64,000 nt of DNA, taken from NCBI GenBank assembly GCA_007922195.1, contig ML681964.1, forward strand, positions 310,001-374,000, written 5' to 3'. The notes under the pieces are model-generated. The model had not been told where the DNA came from. It worked only from the letters and a program-made list of their open reading frames with translations, and made no database searches. The translations under genes were made by a program, and so were the position numbers. The number at the start of each line of letters is the position of its first letter. The stretch's first letter is position 1. The DNA comes from Podocnemis expansa. Its lineage: Eukaryota > Chordata > Testudines > Podocnemididae. Shown one piece after another: positions 25,955 to 39,812 of the stretch.

Positions 25955-27119
25955 GGGTATGTCTACACACACATTTTAAGTCGACCTAATAAACATTAGA
26001 TCAAATTAAAAAAACATGTCCACATAGGATTTTGCCAATTCGACCTAAGGTTTTCCTTAGGTTGAACTGAAGAGATGAATGACACTTTGAAGTTATAAAA
26101 CCTCATGTAACTTTGAAGCGATCATCAATTTGAACCCTCTAGTTTAAATTGATGCCGTGTAGCTGTGTTAATTCAAACTAAGGTTAGTTCGAATTAACAT
26201 GGGTTGACTTTCCTCCCAGGGTGGATGGCAGCCTGGAAGGAAGACCAGCCCTCCAGTACCTTGGGCTAACAGCCGCGAAGGCGCTCCACCACCACTGGGA
26301 TGTGGGGAGTAGAGCCCCGTGCAGGGCTCTAGCTATTTGCTGGGTGCAGGAATAGGACCCCCCCGCCCGGCAGGCACCCCACTTGGCAGGTGTGGGGATG
26401 GGATCCTGGTGCAGGGCTCTGGGGGGAAGCAATCCCAGCACCAGGAAGGGATCCCCACATGGGGCTCCAGTGGTGCTCCCTGGGAGAGGAGAAGGGACCC
26501 CTGTGCAGGGCTGCAGCCATGGTCACCCAGCACGGGGAAGGGATCCTCACACAAGGCTGGAGCCACACTCTGCGGGCACTGCTCCAGCCCCACTTGCCAG
26601 CACAGAGAAGGAATTGGGGATCCCTTCCCCGCGCTGGCAAGCAGGACTCCAGCCACACATGGGGGTCCTTTCCCTGTGCCAGCAAGCAGGTCCCAGCCAG
26701 GTGCAGGGATCCCTTCCCCATGCCAGGCAGCGCTGCTGAGGGGGAGAGGGGATTATGCCCTGGCTCCATAGAGCCTGACATGGGAAAACAGCCTGGTGTG
26801 GGGAGGAGCATCCCCTGGCTAGCTCTAGGCTGCACCTCAGCTAGAGCTGGGCAGGGGATGCATTTCCACATGCCGGGCTCAGACAGCTGGAGCCTGGCAG
26901 GGGATTGGGTGGTGGCATGGCCCTTCTTGTGGGCCATGTCACCACACCTCCTATGGTACCCCTCTTCCAATTCAAACTAGCAAGTCCTATCCATGGACAT
27001 GCTAGTTTGAATTAGTTTTCCTAGCATGGCAATGTAAGTTCAAACTAATCGTTGTTAGTTCAACTTGATTAGTTCGAATTCAGTTAATTCGAACTAAGGT
27101 TCTAAGTGTAGATATAGCC
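25955..27119. mobile_element. PIF/Harbinger-type non-autonomous DNA element with GC-rich foldback core
   Basis: The left terminus GGGTATGTCTACAC and right terminus GTGTAGATATAGCC are inverted repeats (11 of 14 matching). Both are flanked by the trinucleotide TTA (25952-25954 and 27120-27122), the 3-bp target duplication typical of PIF/Harbinger. The outer arms are AT-rich with repeated TTCGAACTAA-type blocks. The 26220-26970 core is GC-rich and built of degenerate units with GGAAGGGATCC on the left and GGATCCCTTCC on the right. Open frames of 107-213 codons on both strands come from this composition. No transposase is present. Confidence 0.8.
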
Positions 27120-27124
27120 TTAGA

Positions 27125-28790
27125 TAGAATGAGAATCCAGTCCCTCACCTCCTTCCTCCTCTTCTTTTTTTGAGCCTTAGTTGCAGTTACACAAAGCCAG
27201 CTCATTGAGTCCTTCTCCATGCCAATCTTCTTGGAGTAGGTTTCTCAGAAATTCTGCAACTAATCAAATTCTTTTGTATTACATGCCTCCATCTAGTTTT
27301 TAAGTCTTCCAAACCTTTTCTTATCCTCCACATCTAAGTTTAGCACCCTGTTTCCTATATATTCTTCTGATATTATATTCACATTTCCAAAAAATCTAAG
27401 CCTGGAATCCCCAGCTTTTCTACAGTTGGAATCACCTTCAAACTTCCTGTAATTCATTTCTGAACATGGTCCATCCTTGTAACACCAAACAAAATCGTAA
27501 CATTTGCATTCCCACCGTACTCAAGATCAGCTCCTATGTCACTCAGTACCCAGCATTTGATACCATGCAAAGTACAGACCTAATTACCATCTTGGAATCT
27601 TATTTTTCAACTTAGTAGGCATTCCCCTATCATAAACCACTCTGCTCACTTCTTTCCATTTAGTGCATGCCTCTCCTGTTTCGCTTGTAAGTTTAGCACT
27701 GAGCACACTATTATCCTGTAGCATGACACCTAGGTACTTAAATTTCTGCATCTTTGGTAGTGACCTACTCCTCGCACTGTTTCATTTCTGCTGATTTTCA
27801 TGCCATCCTTTTCCTGTATGCACCTCTGTGTCTCAATCTTTTCCCACTTTTTCTGTATTCTCTCCCACTAACACTACATGACCTGCAGAAAATATGCACT
27901 AAGATGCCATACTCTGGATGTCTTCTATAAATTCATCAAGCACCAATCTGAACAAAAAGGAATTCATAGTACCAAGCCCTGATGTACTCAGACTCTTATT
28001 AAAAACTTAATTTTCTCCCTATACTCATCTAACTGCAGTAACACCACCCTCATAAATGTCCTGGATAAGTTTAATAGTCTTCAAGTATCTGTTTCATTAT
28101 CATACACCACCAGATGGACTTCTCTCAGAATATGGATAAATGCTTTCTCAAAATAGATTATAACCCTGTATATGTGCATGGTTTCTCTCTTTTCTCTATT
28201 TTTTTGATAAGTAATCTTAATGCAAAGACAACATCCATTGTTGACTTCTCTGACACGACCTGTCAGTGATCTTTTCCTCTTTTTGTAGTCTCTTATCCAT
28301 AACTTTCCCCCAGATCTTCATTATGTGGGTCATGAGTTTAACACTGTGGTAGTTGCCACAGTCTTGTGTGTCTTCTTTTCTCTTAAATATTGGTACTAAT
28401 GTGCTTTCTCTCAATGCATCAAGCATCCTCTCATGCCTCATGATGAAATTAAATACTTGTGTCAATATATTCAACCAAGCACTTCTATGCTTCTAATGGT
28501 ATATCGTCAGAACTGAGCGCTTTCTTATTTTTCACATTGCGCAATACTTCTACAAATACTACTTCTAGGACTGCTGCCACCAGAACCACGTTTGGTTTTA
28601 TCACATGGCATGGTTCTGTTGAATTATCTTCATTCACAAAGCAATTTCTCCACTGTGCCTTAATCTGGAAAACACAAGTCCTCACCTCAAAAAATAACTT
28701 TTTGTACTTCTTGCTGGCAACAGTGGCAAAGAGGTCCCACTTTTTGAAACCCTGAAATCAGAGGTCATTGACTGTAGTGTTTTGTTTGCC
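27125..28790 (-). mobile_element. RTE-clade LINE remnant (reverse-transcriptase region)
   Basis: Broken minus-strand frames keep the order of an RTE-type ORF2. First is a segment ending NKKALSSDDIPLEA (28485-28685), the usual block before the reverse transcriptase. Next comes STLVPIFKRKEDTQDCGNYH then KLMTHIMKIWGKVMDKRL (28217-28474). After a frameshift MHIYRVIIYFEKAF follows (about 28150), then fragments of the C-terminal region with a GSLKVIPTVEKL-like block (about 27430). Many stops and frameshifts show it is dead. Its lower boundary nearly abuts the Harbinger-type element. Placement in RTE (BovB-like) is from motif recognition. Confidence 0.75.
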
Positions 28791-29593
28791 TGGAAAGTAA
28801 GATGCTGCGATGAGTACATGACTGGCTACACACCAGTTCTGTAACTTCATTTCCTCAGTACAAAGAGAGGGAGACATCATCCATCCCGACAACTGATGTA
28901 TAACATGCAAGCTACATTGTCCGTCATGAATTTGACGGATTTGCTCCTGATTAACTGAAGGAAGTGGATGTGGGTGTTCCTCACTGTTGAATGGTGTGTC
29001 CTCCTAGGTGCATTACTCCTCCCATATGTGATACAGTCAATGCTGTATTAATAGAAAGAGGTTGGTTGAAAGTGACTCTGGTAGAGACACTGGAAGCATC
29101 CTTCCACCAACTGAACAAGTCTAGAACTCAGTAAAAAAAAGACAGTAGCTCCTTTAGAATGCACTTGTTCAGCATATAAATTATTCTGAGCACCCCTAGA
29201 AGCAGAGAAGATTAACTTGGCATATTATCTTACAAAAATACCAGGTGCCCTAGCAGTTGAAGACAGCCTTTACCAACATCTGGAGACTTATTTGAATTAT
29301 GGGAATGAGGTCTCTCAGAGTCAAAAATCTGTCCACAGGAAGGTAAGCTCTAGCTGTTATAGCACAGTGGTCTCTATGAAGTCTATTTGCTTTATCGGGA
29401 TCAAGATAGTTTCTCAATGTTTAGCTGAAGTCCCGATCTGTGGAACAGAGACATTTCTCTTTGCAGACTGGCAGCACTTCATTGTGCGAACAGCCCTTGA
29501 ACAATCAGTCAGTCAACTTGCAGTAACCATCTTTCCTCAAGTCAACGTAGGTAGGCAGTTGCCACTGCTATAATCTTGGAGTCATGATGATGG
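28791..29593. other. No repeat recognised; one 118-codon open frame
   Basis: The plus-strand frame 29217-29573 is open for 118 codons with no recognisable domain, no clear splice context and no known relative. It lies between two LINE fragments and is probably chance. Confidence 0.4.
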
Positions 29594-29913
29594 TGATCAA
29601 AGGGAAGCCCTAAATGGTAAAAGGATTGTGGTTGATTATAAAATGAAAAACCTCTTGCTGGAGGATGAACTGAGATTAGCGAGATTCTGCCTGTCCCTAG
29701 AGGAGGATAACACAGTTGTGAGAAGATTCTGGCAGTTAACAGATGGCTCAGGCAGTGGTGTTACAAGGAGGGCTTTGGGATGTATGGGCACTGGGAGGCA
29801 TTCATGGACAGAAGATTATTTGCTAGGGATGGACTTCACCTGAGTAGGGAGGGTAACAGACTTCTGGGAGGGAGGCTAGCTCAACTGATTAAGAGAGCTT
29901 TAAACTAAGGACT

Positions 29914-31301
29914 GTGGGGAGATGGTTGGGAGATGCTCAGACAATCTCTACGCCTGATACTAGCATTGAGAGGCAGGAAACTGAATTCAGAAAAGACAGT
30001 ATAGATGCTAGAAAGGAGGGAAGCACAAATGCTGGTCTGAGGGGCGATGTTGGCAGTAGTAATAAAAGGTCATGTCGGGTACAGAATGTGAGCACAGCCG
30101 AGCAGCAAAAGCTAAAATGTTTATATACCAATGCGAGAAGCCTAGGTAATAAAATGGAGGAACTGGAACTACTAGTAGATGAATTGAAACTGGATATTAT
30201 AGGAATAACAGAAACCTGGTAGAATAGTAGTCATGACTGGTGTACGGGCATTAAAGGCTTTGTGCTCTTTAGGAAAGTCAGATGTAATGGCAAAGGTGGT
30301 AGTGTGGCATTGTATATCAATGATGCAATAGATTGCAAAGAAATTCAGAGTGATAAAATTAGCAGGACAGAGTCTATATGGGCCAAAATCACATTGGAGA
30401 AGAAAGCTACTAGAGTGTCTCCTGGATTAGTGCTTGGGGTGTGTTACAGACCACCGGGATCTGATTTGGACACGGATAGGGAACTCTTCAAGGCCTTTAA
30501 GCAGCTTAATGGAACTAAATCAGGGGGTCCAGATAATCTTCATCCAAGAATTTTGAAGGAACTTGCACATGAAATTGCCAGCTCTTTAGCAAGGATGTCT
30601 AAAGTATCGGTGAACACAGGGGTTGTACCTTATGACTGGAGAATTGCTAATGTAGTCCTTATTTTCAAGAAAGGGAGTAAAAGTGATCCAGGTAACTACA
30701 GGCCTGTCAGTTTGACTTCAGCAGTATGCAAGGCCTTGGAGAAAATTTTGAAGGAGAAAGTACTTAAGGATATTGAGGAAAACGGTAACCATGATAAAAT
30801 GCAACACGACTTTACAAAAGGTAGATCATGCCTGACCAACCTGATCTCCTTTTTTGAGAAGATAACAGTATTTTTGGATAAAGGGAATGCGGTGGACCTA
30901 ATTTACTTAGATTTCAGCAAGTCATCTGACACAGTTCCACACAGGGAGTTATTAGTTAAATTGGGGGAGATGGGGATTAATATGAAAATAGAAAGATGGA
31001 TAAAGAACTAGTTACAGGGGAGACTACAGAGGGTCATAGTGAAAGGTGAACTGTCTAGCTGGAAGGAGGTTACTAGTGGAGTTCCCCAAGGATCGGTCCT
31101 GGGACCCATCTTATTCAACCTTTTCATTGCTGACCTTGGCACAAAAAGTGGGAATGTGCTAATTAAGTTTGCAAACGACACCAAGCTGGGAGGAATTGCC
31201 AATACGGAGGAGGATCGGCATAGCATACAGAATGATTTGGATGACCTTGTAAAGTGGAGCATTAGAAATAGGATGAATTCAACAATGGGAAGTGCAAGGT
31301 C
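29914..31301 (+). pseudogene. CR1 ORF2 pseudogene, endonuclease start + reverse transcriptase
   Basis: One reading frame runs from 29914 to about 31301 with two in-frame TAG codons, at 30220-30222 and 31009-31011. Both sit where CR1 proteins have Trp (ETW-W and KN-W). The endonuclease is present up to VCYRPPGSD (about 30450). The frame then jumps at about 30500-30520 into GGPDNLHPRILKELAHEI of the reverse transcriptase, so the endonuclease's second half and the linker are missing. Later motifs include YLDFSKSSDTVPH and SGVPQGSVLGPILFNLFIAD. The catalytic box reads FANDTKLGG where CR1 has FADDTKLGG (AAC at 31174-31176). A frameshift near 31270 moves the remainder into the next frame. Not functional. 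Confidence 0.88.
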
Positions 31302-31970
31302 ATGCACTTAGGGACAAATAACAGGAATTTTTCTTGTAAGTTGGGAATGCATCAGCTGGAAGTGATAGGAGAGGAGAAGGACCTGGGCATACTGGTTGAT
31401 CACAGAATGACAATGAGTAACCAATGTGATGTACCAGTAAAAAAAGGTAATGCGGTCCTGGGGTGCATCAGAAGGGGTATTTCCAGTAGAGATAGGGAGG
31501 TGTTAGTACCATTATTCAAGGTGCTGGTGCGACCTCACTTGGAGTATCGTGTACAGTTCCAGTCACCCATGTTTAAGAAAGATGAAGTCAAACTGGAACA
31601 GGTGCAAACAAGGGCTACAAGGATGATTTGTGGAATGGAAAATCTTTCCTATGAGAGACGACTTGAAGAGCTTGGTTTGTTTAGTCTGAGCAAAAGAAGG
31701 CTGAGAGGAGATATGATTGGTCTTTATAAATACATTAGTGGGATCAATACAAGGGAGGGAGAGGAATTATTTGAATACAGTGCCAATGTGGACACAAGAA
31801 CAAATGGATACAAACTGTCCTTCAGAAAATTTAGGCTTGAAATTAGACGTGGATTCCTAACGATCAGAGGAGTAAAGTTCTGGAATAGTCTACCAAGGGA
31901 AGTGGTGGGGGCAAAAACCTTGGGTGCCTTCAAAACAGAGCTTGATAAGTTTATGGAGGGAATGATATGA
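31302..31970 (+). pseudogene. CR1 ORF2 pseudogene, C-terminal part in a shifted frame
   Basis: This continues the CR1 reverse transcriptase after the frameshift. MHLGTNNRNFS is preceded in the same frame by NNGKCKV. The thumb region follows with EKDLGILVDHRMTMSNQC, CIRRGISSRDREVLVPLF and YERRLEELGLFSLSKRRLRG, ending near EVVGAKTLGAFKTELDKFM. It stays open for 222 codons to the natural ORF2 end, so this part has decayed little. Confidence 0.88.
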
Positions 31971-32405
31971 TGGACAGTGTAGCTTGGCCATTGTCTGTCT
32001 TTTACTACCGGTGATGGGTATGATAGTGACCTGGGAAGCCGCATTGGATCGAGTGGGTTCTGAGTTATTACAGAGAATTTCTTCTTGACTGGCTGTTGTG
32101 GACTTGCCCTCATGCTCAGGGTTTAACTGATCGCCATATTTGGGGTCGGGAAGGAATTTTCCCCCAGGGCAGATTGGCTTGGGCGCTGGGTTTTTTTGCT
32201 TTCCTCTGTAACACTGGGCATGGCTCACTTGCTGGTTGATTCTCTGTATTAAAGTCTTTAAATCATGATTTGAGGATTTTAATAACCCAGTTATGGGTTT
32301 GAGGTTCATTGTAGGAGTAGGTGGGTGAGGTTTTGTGGCCTGCAGTGTGCAGGAGGTCAGACTAGATGATCGTATTGGTCCCTTCTGACCTTAGAGTCTA
32401 TGTCT

Positions 32406-33475
32406 TGAAGATAAGAGCACTGTAAACTAATCCACAGATTCCAGTGATGAAAATATAGCTACTATAGTTACAACCACAATTTCCATGACTTCACAGCAAT
32501 GTTCAGGAGTCAGATCCAATATTGGTTACCATCCCACATTCTTTTTGGGACCAGAAAATACTTGCAAAAGAATCCTTTCCCTCTCTGCTCAATTTGAACT
32601 GTTTCTGTAACCCCACCATGCATTTAAAGGAGATGGCTTCCAGACTGAGCAAGTGTTCATAAGTACTTCAATGGTACACAGGTGTCTCTCAAACAACAGA
32701 TAAAAGAAGAATGTCTGTCACTAAAAGCGGTGGTCTCTTGGCAAGAGAAGCAAAGCCTGAATCCCAGCATATTCCAGTGACGACAACCTCTCACACCAGG
32801 AAGTGAGAGAGAATCAAATGGAAACCTCCCCAACGAGGAAAGCTATATCAAATAAGTTAACTTGAACTAAACTAAACTACTCTAAATTAAGAATGGTAAA
32901 ACTGAGCTATAAGCTAAACCCAGTGTAGGCATGGTATACGCTCCCTCTACAGCAGTAGGGCTATTGATAGCTCTATTCATTCTCTTTAAACGGACCAAGG
33001 ACTTTTAGAGCACATGGCTAGGTAAAATGCGTACTGCTAGTGAAATCTCTGATCACTGGCACATTGGCCACATACATACCTGAAGCAAAAAACCCACAGA
33101 GCATTACTCAAAAGAACAATTTGCATATACTTACTTTCCCTGTTTTCCTCTATTCACATCCTGCATGGAGCTCCATGCAGATAAAGTGGTTTGCACTTAC
33201 AAAACTCAGTGCAGAATCAAGCCCTTAGTCAGTTTTTCCCTTGGTAAATTCTGTTTGTGCATGTGGTATCTAAATATAGGGAATTAAAGGAATATTATCA
33301 CCATTATACTTATGGATCCATCTATGCTTTCCTTATAGACTGATGTTTTTAAAGGGTTAATATCTTATTCATTTAAAACCACAGTAAACTGAAATTTGGC
33401 ACAAAATCTGTAAGGATTCGGTTTTTTCCCCGAACAGGAAATGAAAAATGTATTTTAATTATAATTAACACCACC
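32406..33475. other. No gene or repeat recognised
   Basis: Ordinary AT-rich sequence. Nothing was identified on either strand. Confidence 0.45.
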
Positions 33476-35340
33476 ATCAAGGCGCCTCAAACCTTCTACT
33501 TAGAGGTTGGCAGGCCCACAATCTCTTTGGCCAAGATAATTTGGAAAGTACAACAAGATGTAGTCAAGATCCTGATAACTCCATATTAATCCGTCTTAGT
33601 TCACTAATATACTAGAACCAATACTGAAATCCACAAGTCCTATTTCCAAGTCTACTATATATTGTCTCAGAATTGGGGTAGGATTCTTCATCTAGATCCA
33701 AAGTTTCTCAGGTTTACTGTCTAGCTCCTGGATTGTTCAGGGCACTGAATTAAGAGTTTCTGCAGAAGTTCACAAGCTTTTATAGTCAGCTGAGGCAGCC
33801 TTTGATAAGGAAGATCTGTTGCATGAAATAGAAGTGACTCTGTCCAGAAAATTCAGAAAGAAGTAAATCCAAGATGACCCTCACCCCCTTTGATTATCTA
33901 CAGTACTTAAAACAATCAAGGCTAACTTTTGAACTTTCTTAACTAGATAACATTCCTGCTTTTCAACCTCTGGTGTTTCAATTCTCAGTACATATCCCCT
34001 AGACAAGCAATGTCTAAAGAAGTAACTTCTTGTATTTTCTTAGGTACGAGCCACCCCCATAGTGGAGCTGAATGTGGATTTTATCAAATTTACAGGAGTT
34101 ACACTTGGACCCTTAGTATAATACCATTTCTTTGTGAAGATCACACCCCTCACAGCTATAGCATCAGCCCAGAAACTTAGTGAGATCTAGCCTAATCCTT
34201 TACACTATGCTCTATAAAAATAAGAAAAGGTAGTCCTTCATCCTCATCCCAAATTCCTATCTATAGTGATCTTTGATGTTCATCTAAAGCCAAACCTTTA
34301 AGCGCCTCTGTAATTTCCCAAACCACATTCATATAGCTGGAAGGTCAGGCTTCATACTATATATGCCAGGCATGGCCAAACTGTGGCTCAGGAGCTGCAT
34401 GCAGCTCTTGAATGAAAAAGTGCAGCTTGTGAAGAACATCAGCAAATCAATTTCTCAAATTGATTTCCGAAGTGCAAACATCTGCCAGGCTTTGTTTTTG
34501 ATTAATTTTAAGATTATTTTTTTCACTCCTAATTGGAACTGTTTATCAGTCGTGAATAATGTAAATACCATAAAATTTCTAAAAGATGAATAGATGGCGA
34601 GTCTTAATACAGGGCAGCTTCATGAAAAAGTAGTGCAAATAGAAGCAGGGGTTTTTACTGGAAATTTTGCAGTATTCTTGATCAGAGTTCTTCGCTCTCA
34701 TCTGCTGAAACCAGCCAATGAGATTCATGTTATTTAAAAACTCTCACTGTCACGCCATTGGACATATAATTCTAGTACATACTCTAATTGGTACAATCGG
34801 CCCTTAGCGGAGGTCGCGTGTGTATTTACTGTTCTTTAAACTTAGTAATTTCAAAATTAGTAATTTTGGAGTATGTAAAAGTATATGCCTCAGTCTGGCT
34901 CTCGGTTTAATAATCAACTTGTGTGGCTCTTGAGTTCCATAAGTTTGGCCACCCTGATATATGCCACACTATTAACTATTACTAATATGGCTAAATCCAT
35001 CCACAAGTCCCTGGACCTTTTGTAATCCAAAGAGAAAAGATCAAGGATAAGTCCATCTTCCACAAACAAAGCTGCCTAAATGGATCCCTAACATCTGTCT
35101 GTTACAGCCTCACAAATGTTCACCTACCTATAGAGATTAAGGTACATTTGTTTAGGTTCAAGACATAGTTCAAAGCATGGCTTCATAGTATCTTCATTAA
35201 TGAATTATTCAAGGATGCTGCTTGGAGTTGTACACGCATCTTTATGCAACCCTAATTCCTCCACCTGGCCCCCTCTTTGGGGTGAGCAGTTCTGCAATCA
35301 GCTTTCAACTAACACTTTTCACACCTCTTAGAGGGGAAAT
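33476..35340 (+). mobile_element. Probable DIRS-like (tyrosine-recombinase) retroelement remnant, split by a hAT
   Basis: Broken plus-strand frames resemble the recombinase domain of DIRS-like elements. TPLTAIASAQKLSEI (about 34143-34187) resembles the LVAITSARRVSEL block. EKVVLHPHPKFLSIVIFDVH (about 34225-34285) resembles the HKDKVVLRPHPKF region. After the hAT insertion, ELFKDAAWSCTRIFMQ (about 35200-35250) resembles the ICKAATWSSPHTFxxHY block that ends with the catalytic Tyr, here Met/Gln. There are many stops. The boundaries and the exact clade (DIRS or Ngaro) are uncertain. Confidence 0.5.
34367..34956. mobile_element. Non-autonomous hAT-type element, 590 bp
   Basis: The ends CAGGCATGGCCAAACTG and (right end) AAGTTTGGCCACCCTG are inverted repeats. 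The octamer ATATATGC flanks both sides exactly (34359-34366 and 34957-34964). It interrupts the DIRS-like remnant, so it inserted later. Confidence 0.9.
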
Positions 35341-35585
35341 TAAGAAACAAAAGAGCAGTGGAAATCCATACGGACAATTTTCAAAGAAGGACAAAAAGTT
35401 ACCTACCATAGTTCCTTATTTTATTTATGGTTTTCTGCACAAAAGGAGACAATTGCAATGCACTTGGACCCAATGACCATTTGCATGCTAGAAATTTCCA
35501 GGCTTACACACCAGAGAGACATTTCCCCAAAGAGAGTGGATATGTGATATGGGTGTTCCACCTTGTATTTAGCTGTGACACTTGG

Positions 35586-35699
35586 TGTATCCTCCCCAGA
35601 CTTGAAGAAGAGCTCTGTGTAAGCCCAAAAGCTTGTCTCTTTCACCAGTGGAAGTTAGCCCAGTTATCTCACCCACCTTGTCCATCTAGATGCTACAAG
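35586..35699 (-). repeat. Repeat family B copy (minus orientation)
   Basis: Reverse order of family B: ATCCTCCCCAGACTTGAAG, AAGAGCTCTGTGTAAGC, AAAGCTTGTCTCTTTCACCA, ATCTCACCCACCTTGTCC. The repeat recurs as a foldback at 40126-40302. Confidence 0.7.
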
Positions 35700-37148
35700 C
35701 ACTATAGTTACTATGGTAAGTAACTGTTTAAAAGATGTATGAGTGAGTGGCTGACTACATCCTGCTTCAAGGTATTTAATTCTACTCCTTTGTTTGAAAC
35801 ATGCACTTGCAGCACTCATTCAGCACCCAGAAAGAAAAGATTTCTAATAATTCTGCTCCTGGCTGCTAGTTCAAATCATGTTACCATAGAAGCAGATGTT
35901 GGATTGATGAAAATGGGTCAACTGCTTCAAAATCACTGTTTCAACACTTTGGAAACATTGGTTATTTTAATTCATTTACTCTGATTTTGCTGATACTGCA
36001 TTTTGTTCCCACAGAAATAACAGAAGGCAGCAGAATTAGTGATTTTTAATGTAAAACACTTTTTTCTTTTCATAAATATATAAGTGTCCGGTACAGAATG
36101 CTTACAAGGATATCACACAGCTTTGCCTTTAGCACTGAATACTGTCAAATGTCACAATGCATTCAATCCAAAGAATATTGTTATTCTATTAAAATAAAAA
36201 ACCCTCACTTTTTTTGGAAAAAATCAGAAGTTCTCTTTCTGTCTTCTTGGCTCTAGCAAGAAAAATTAAAAACTAAAGATTTGTACTAACAATCAAATAA
36301 AGACAGAAATATTTGGGCCAGATTTTGATTTACAATACACATACAAACTTAGTTTAGTAATACTTAGGGCTCAGTAAGGACCCACCAGCAACTCAAAAAT
36401 CTGAAATGCATACAAATAAATTACAGAATAAGTCTCTTGCATTTCTTGTTTCTTTCATGTTGCCAACAACACTGGGGATAATGCTACAATTGCCATTAGG
36501 TTTTCACTTCCATCTCCAACAGATACTAAACAGTGATACATGCCCCAATTTTACCACTCTACTGCAAAATGTTACTGCAATGACCTCAGCTCCTTTTAAA
36601 GATAGGAATATCTGACACATTCCAGACATTTGGGACATCCTTGTATCTTAATGCTGCTGAGGTCACCAGGAAGATTCTCTGGTGCAGTGACAGTTTGATG
36701 GGTTCTATTCCTTTACTGCATCTTAGAAATATAGTTCATGCCCTTAGTCGGTAATAAGGATATGAAGAAATATGGGAATATAACCTACGGACAGGAAAGG
36801 TAAAATGTGAACTCACAGTCTCCTCTTTCCCAGCTCAGGAAACTTTCTGCTGGGCTCAGGAGTCTTTTTTTTTTTTTTTAAACAAAGTGTCAATCAGTAA
36901 CTCTACTTCCTTCTCTCTCTCTAAAATCATTTTACAATTACAATTACTATTATAAATGTTATAGCACAGAACCAAAGTTTACACTGTACATGAAGAAAAG
37001 CAAGAAAAATTATATTTCTCTCTCAAACCAATTGAATTTCCATTTTCTGGTAAAAGAGAGAAAAAGATGTGACACTAGAAATTCTAAGAAATTCTTGCCA
37101 CTGAGATATATGTAGCCACACATGTAGATATGTAAATCTCTCACTTAC
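35700..37148. other. Intron sequence immediately downstream of ANO10 exon F; nothing recognised
   Basis: AT-rich, with a T run at about 36867. No ANO10 terminal exon or polyadenylation context was identified. Confidence 0.5.
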
Positions 37149-37277
37149 CTCCACAAACACCACGATCAAAATAAGGTCCGTTTTTGAATCTGGAAAAAGT
37201 GCATTTACTTGCGGAGACAATCCAATCAGTGCACAGTTAGTAACTACTGATATAACACTCATAGTTTCGAAAGCTAA
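37149..37277 (-). CDS. ANO10: ANO10 exon F (129 bp): helix 9
   Basis: Forty-three codons, phase 0, with a TATTTCAG acceptor and a GTAAGT donor. The peptide begins [20 protein letters not shown] and ends in [10 protein letters not shown]. It joins cleanly to ...GVWQ of the previous exon. It corresponds to helix 9 and the loop before helix 10. The next expected peptide (helix 10 and a charged C-terminal tail, about 60 residues) was not found in the 37 kb that follow in the transcript direction. Confidence 0.94.

Positions 37278-39812
<2,535 letters not shown>

Larger units (their letters stand above)
29594..32405 (+). mobile_element. CR1 LINE, 2.8 kb, 5'-truncated and internally deleted
   Basis: In order: the ORF1 C-terminus (29741-29907) ending GLHLSREGNRLLGGRLAQLI; the start of the ORF2 endonuclease (CLYTNARSLGNKMEELELLV); a deletion that removes the rest of the endonuclease; the reverse transcriptase; and a 3' UTR ending with the CR1 tail GGTCAGACTAGATGATC at about 32346. 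It lies antisense to ANO10. Flanking sequence after the tail (TGTCTTGAAGATAAG) is unique. No clear target duplication was seen, as is usual for CR1. Confidence 0.92.

Noticed and set aside
26319..26980. Long open frames of 107-213 codons on both strands
   Set aside because: They lie inside the GC-rich foldback core of the Harbinger-type element. Frames are open on both strands at once, which is a composition effect, and no domain or splice signal supports any of them.
29594..32405. An active CR1 element or a domesticated reverse transcriptase gene
   Set aside because: Two in-frame stops, a frameshift, a changed catalytic aspartate and an internal deletion show it is dead.
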